From Lepidostoma basale (taxonomy: Eukaryota; Arthropoda; Insecta; Trichoptera; Lepidostomatidae), in NCBI GenBank assembly GCA_022606425.2, contig JAHDVF020001251.1, positions 2,466,501 through 2,530,500 of the forward strand: DNA of 64,000 nt. Direction: 5' to 3'. Shown piece by piece: positions 63,246 to 64,000 of the stretch. Position numbers and translations under genes: made by a program. The notes under the pieces are model-generated. The model was not told the origin of the DNA. It searched no databases and saw only the letters and a list, made by a program, of their open reading frames with translations. Every line of letters begins with the position of its first letter. The stretch's first letter is position 1.

Positions 63246-63255
63246 GATGACGTCA
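63246..63255 (-). promoter_or_regulatory. CRE/ATF-like promoter core
   Basis: TGACGTCATC in gene orientation, containing the full palindrome TGACGTCA (63248-63255), about 120 bp upstream of the donor of the 61422 gene. Confidence 0.55.
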
Positions 63256-63261
63256 GTGCTT

Positions 63262-63345
63262 TCTTTTCTTCTTCTTCTTCTTTTTATGGCTTTTCACCTC
63301 TTGTAGGTGTTTTGGCCAGTATCAAGTACGGGTAGTAGTAGTATT
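63262..63345. repeat. (CTT) tract and LINE-tail-like sequence
   Basis: CTTCTTCTTCTTCTTTTTAT precedes AGGTGTTTTGGCCAGTATCA. Such tracts mark LINE 3' ends elsewhere here (10329, 29946). Next, 63350-63374 carries a CATTGCGGTCTCGATTCTAT terminus of the P-like type. Confidence 0.35.
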
Positions 63346-63590
63346 AGCAGCATTGCGGTCTCGATTCTATATTGAACCTACCCGGACCTAAGCGGGTATT
63401 CATAATTTATCTGATCAGATCAATAAATAATGAAAATAAAAATAAAATTGATACAAAATTTATTTATTATTATGTATTTAGTGTGCTTCTACTTGTGTTT
63501 ATGTTCGACCTGTAATTTCAATTAAAAACATAATTTTTTTGAACAGATCAATGTTTGGTTTCACATAATTTCTTTTTTTTTCACCAGATA

Positions 63591-64000
63591 ATGGCTCCAA
63601 AATATACTGATGATGAAATCGAAAAAATCTTGTTAGACTCGAGTGATTAAGAAGATTTTGATAGCGACTCGGAGTTCGAATTGTGTGATTCAGACAATTC
63701 TGAAATAGAAGATGTCGTGGAGTCTGATGTTGAACTCACGAGTGAGGAGGTTGATGGGGTCAATGAAAATATATTAAATGAAGAAAATATAGCATTCATG
63801 TCCAAATCTGGCTTTACTTGGAATTCAAATCCTCGTACAAATACTAGAACCAGAACACATAATATAGTATCTTCTTCTGCAGGTCTCAGAGAAGAAGCAA
63901 GAGATATTTTTTCTATAAAAGATGCATTCAGTTTATATCTTTCATCCAGCATGTTAGAAGAAATATTACTTCACACAAATCAATTTTGCCAACATAGATC
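63591..64000 (+). pseudogene. piggyBac-like fragment, copy 3 (runs off window)
   Basis: MAPKYTDDEIEKILLDSSD then the same in-frame TAA as copy 1, followed by an open frame with FTWNSNPRTNTRTRTHNIVS and MLEEILLHTNQFCQHR to the window edge. Sequence 63513-63590 before it matches 51410-51486. Confidence 0.7.

Overview
The window looks like a piece of an AT-rich insect nuclear genome. It holds spliced genes with 73-78 bp introns, tandem C2H2 zinc-finger genes without KRAB, BTB or ZAD domains, RTE-like and Jockey/CR1/R1-like LINEs, P/THAP, piggyBac and PIF/Harbinger DNA transposons, tRNA-derived SINEs, and an LTR-retroelement primer-binding site complementary to an insect tRNA-Lys 3' end. Nothing suggests bacterial or organelle DNA. 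The species cannot be named from the sequence alone.

Host genes. The only host-type genes I can support are six paralogues of one zinc-finger family: - strand at 1371-4007, 15327-16877, 23929-25800, 31046-33520 and 61422-63041, and + strand at 38333-39658 (continuing as wreckage to about 40590). Each has an acidic N-terminal region of about 170-200 residues carrying several PsiKxE (SUMO-consensus-like) motifs, one isolated C2H2 finger, a half finger, then 8 to 21 tandem 28-residue fingers. Their 5' flanks share a GACGTCATC core (CRE/ATF-like) and most have a short 5'-UTR intron. The copies differ by array expansion and contraction, nonsense codons and transposon insertion. The gene at 1371 is a fusion of two subfamily members. 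Two blocks (14225-17123 and 29936-33786) are close duplicates including flanks and a LINE relic; parts of 1-4350 and 22400-26150 are older copies.

Mobile DNA fills the rest. 17756-20982 is an apparently full-length RTE element with one intact 990-codon ORF and a 12-bp target duplication. 43919-50327 is a P-superfamily element with terminal repeats of about 31 bp, a 5' region of 363-370-bp tandem repeats and a two-exon THAP transposase that is open throughout; it was later interrupted by LINE fragments. 52865-54547 is an internally deleted derivative of that element with a 7-bp target duplication, sitting inside ORF1 of a Jockey/CR1-like LINE (about 52690-56417). Many small repeats end in CA(A/G)TGCC and look like P-related MITEs. 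piggyBac fragments lie at 51487-52235, 59815-60484 and 63591-64000 (cut by the window end). A GC-rich repeat of about 0.9 kb occurs six times and may be a solo LTR.

The most interesting signals are the fused zinc-finger gene, the shared promoter/intron/N-domain architecture of the cluster, the intact P-type element with its derivative and palindromic termini, and a 21-nt sequence shared by the apex of a foldback element and a broken zinc finger 630 bp away. All family assignments come from reading translated motifs; no database search was run.
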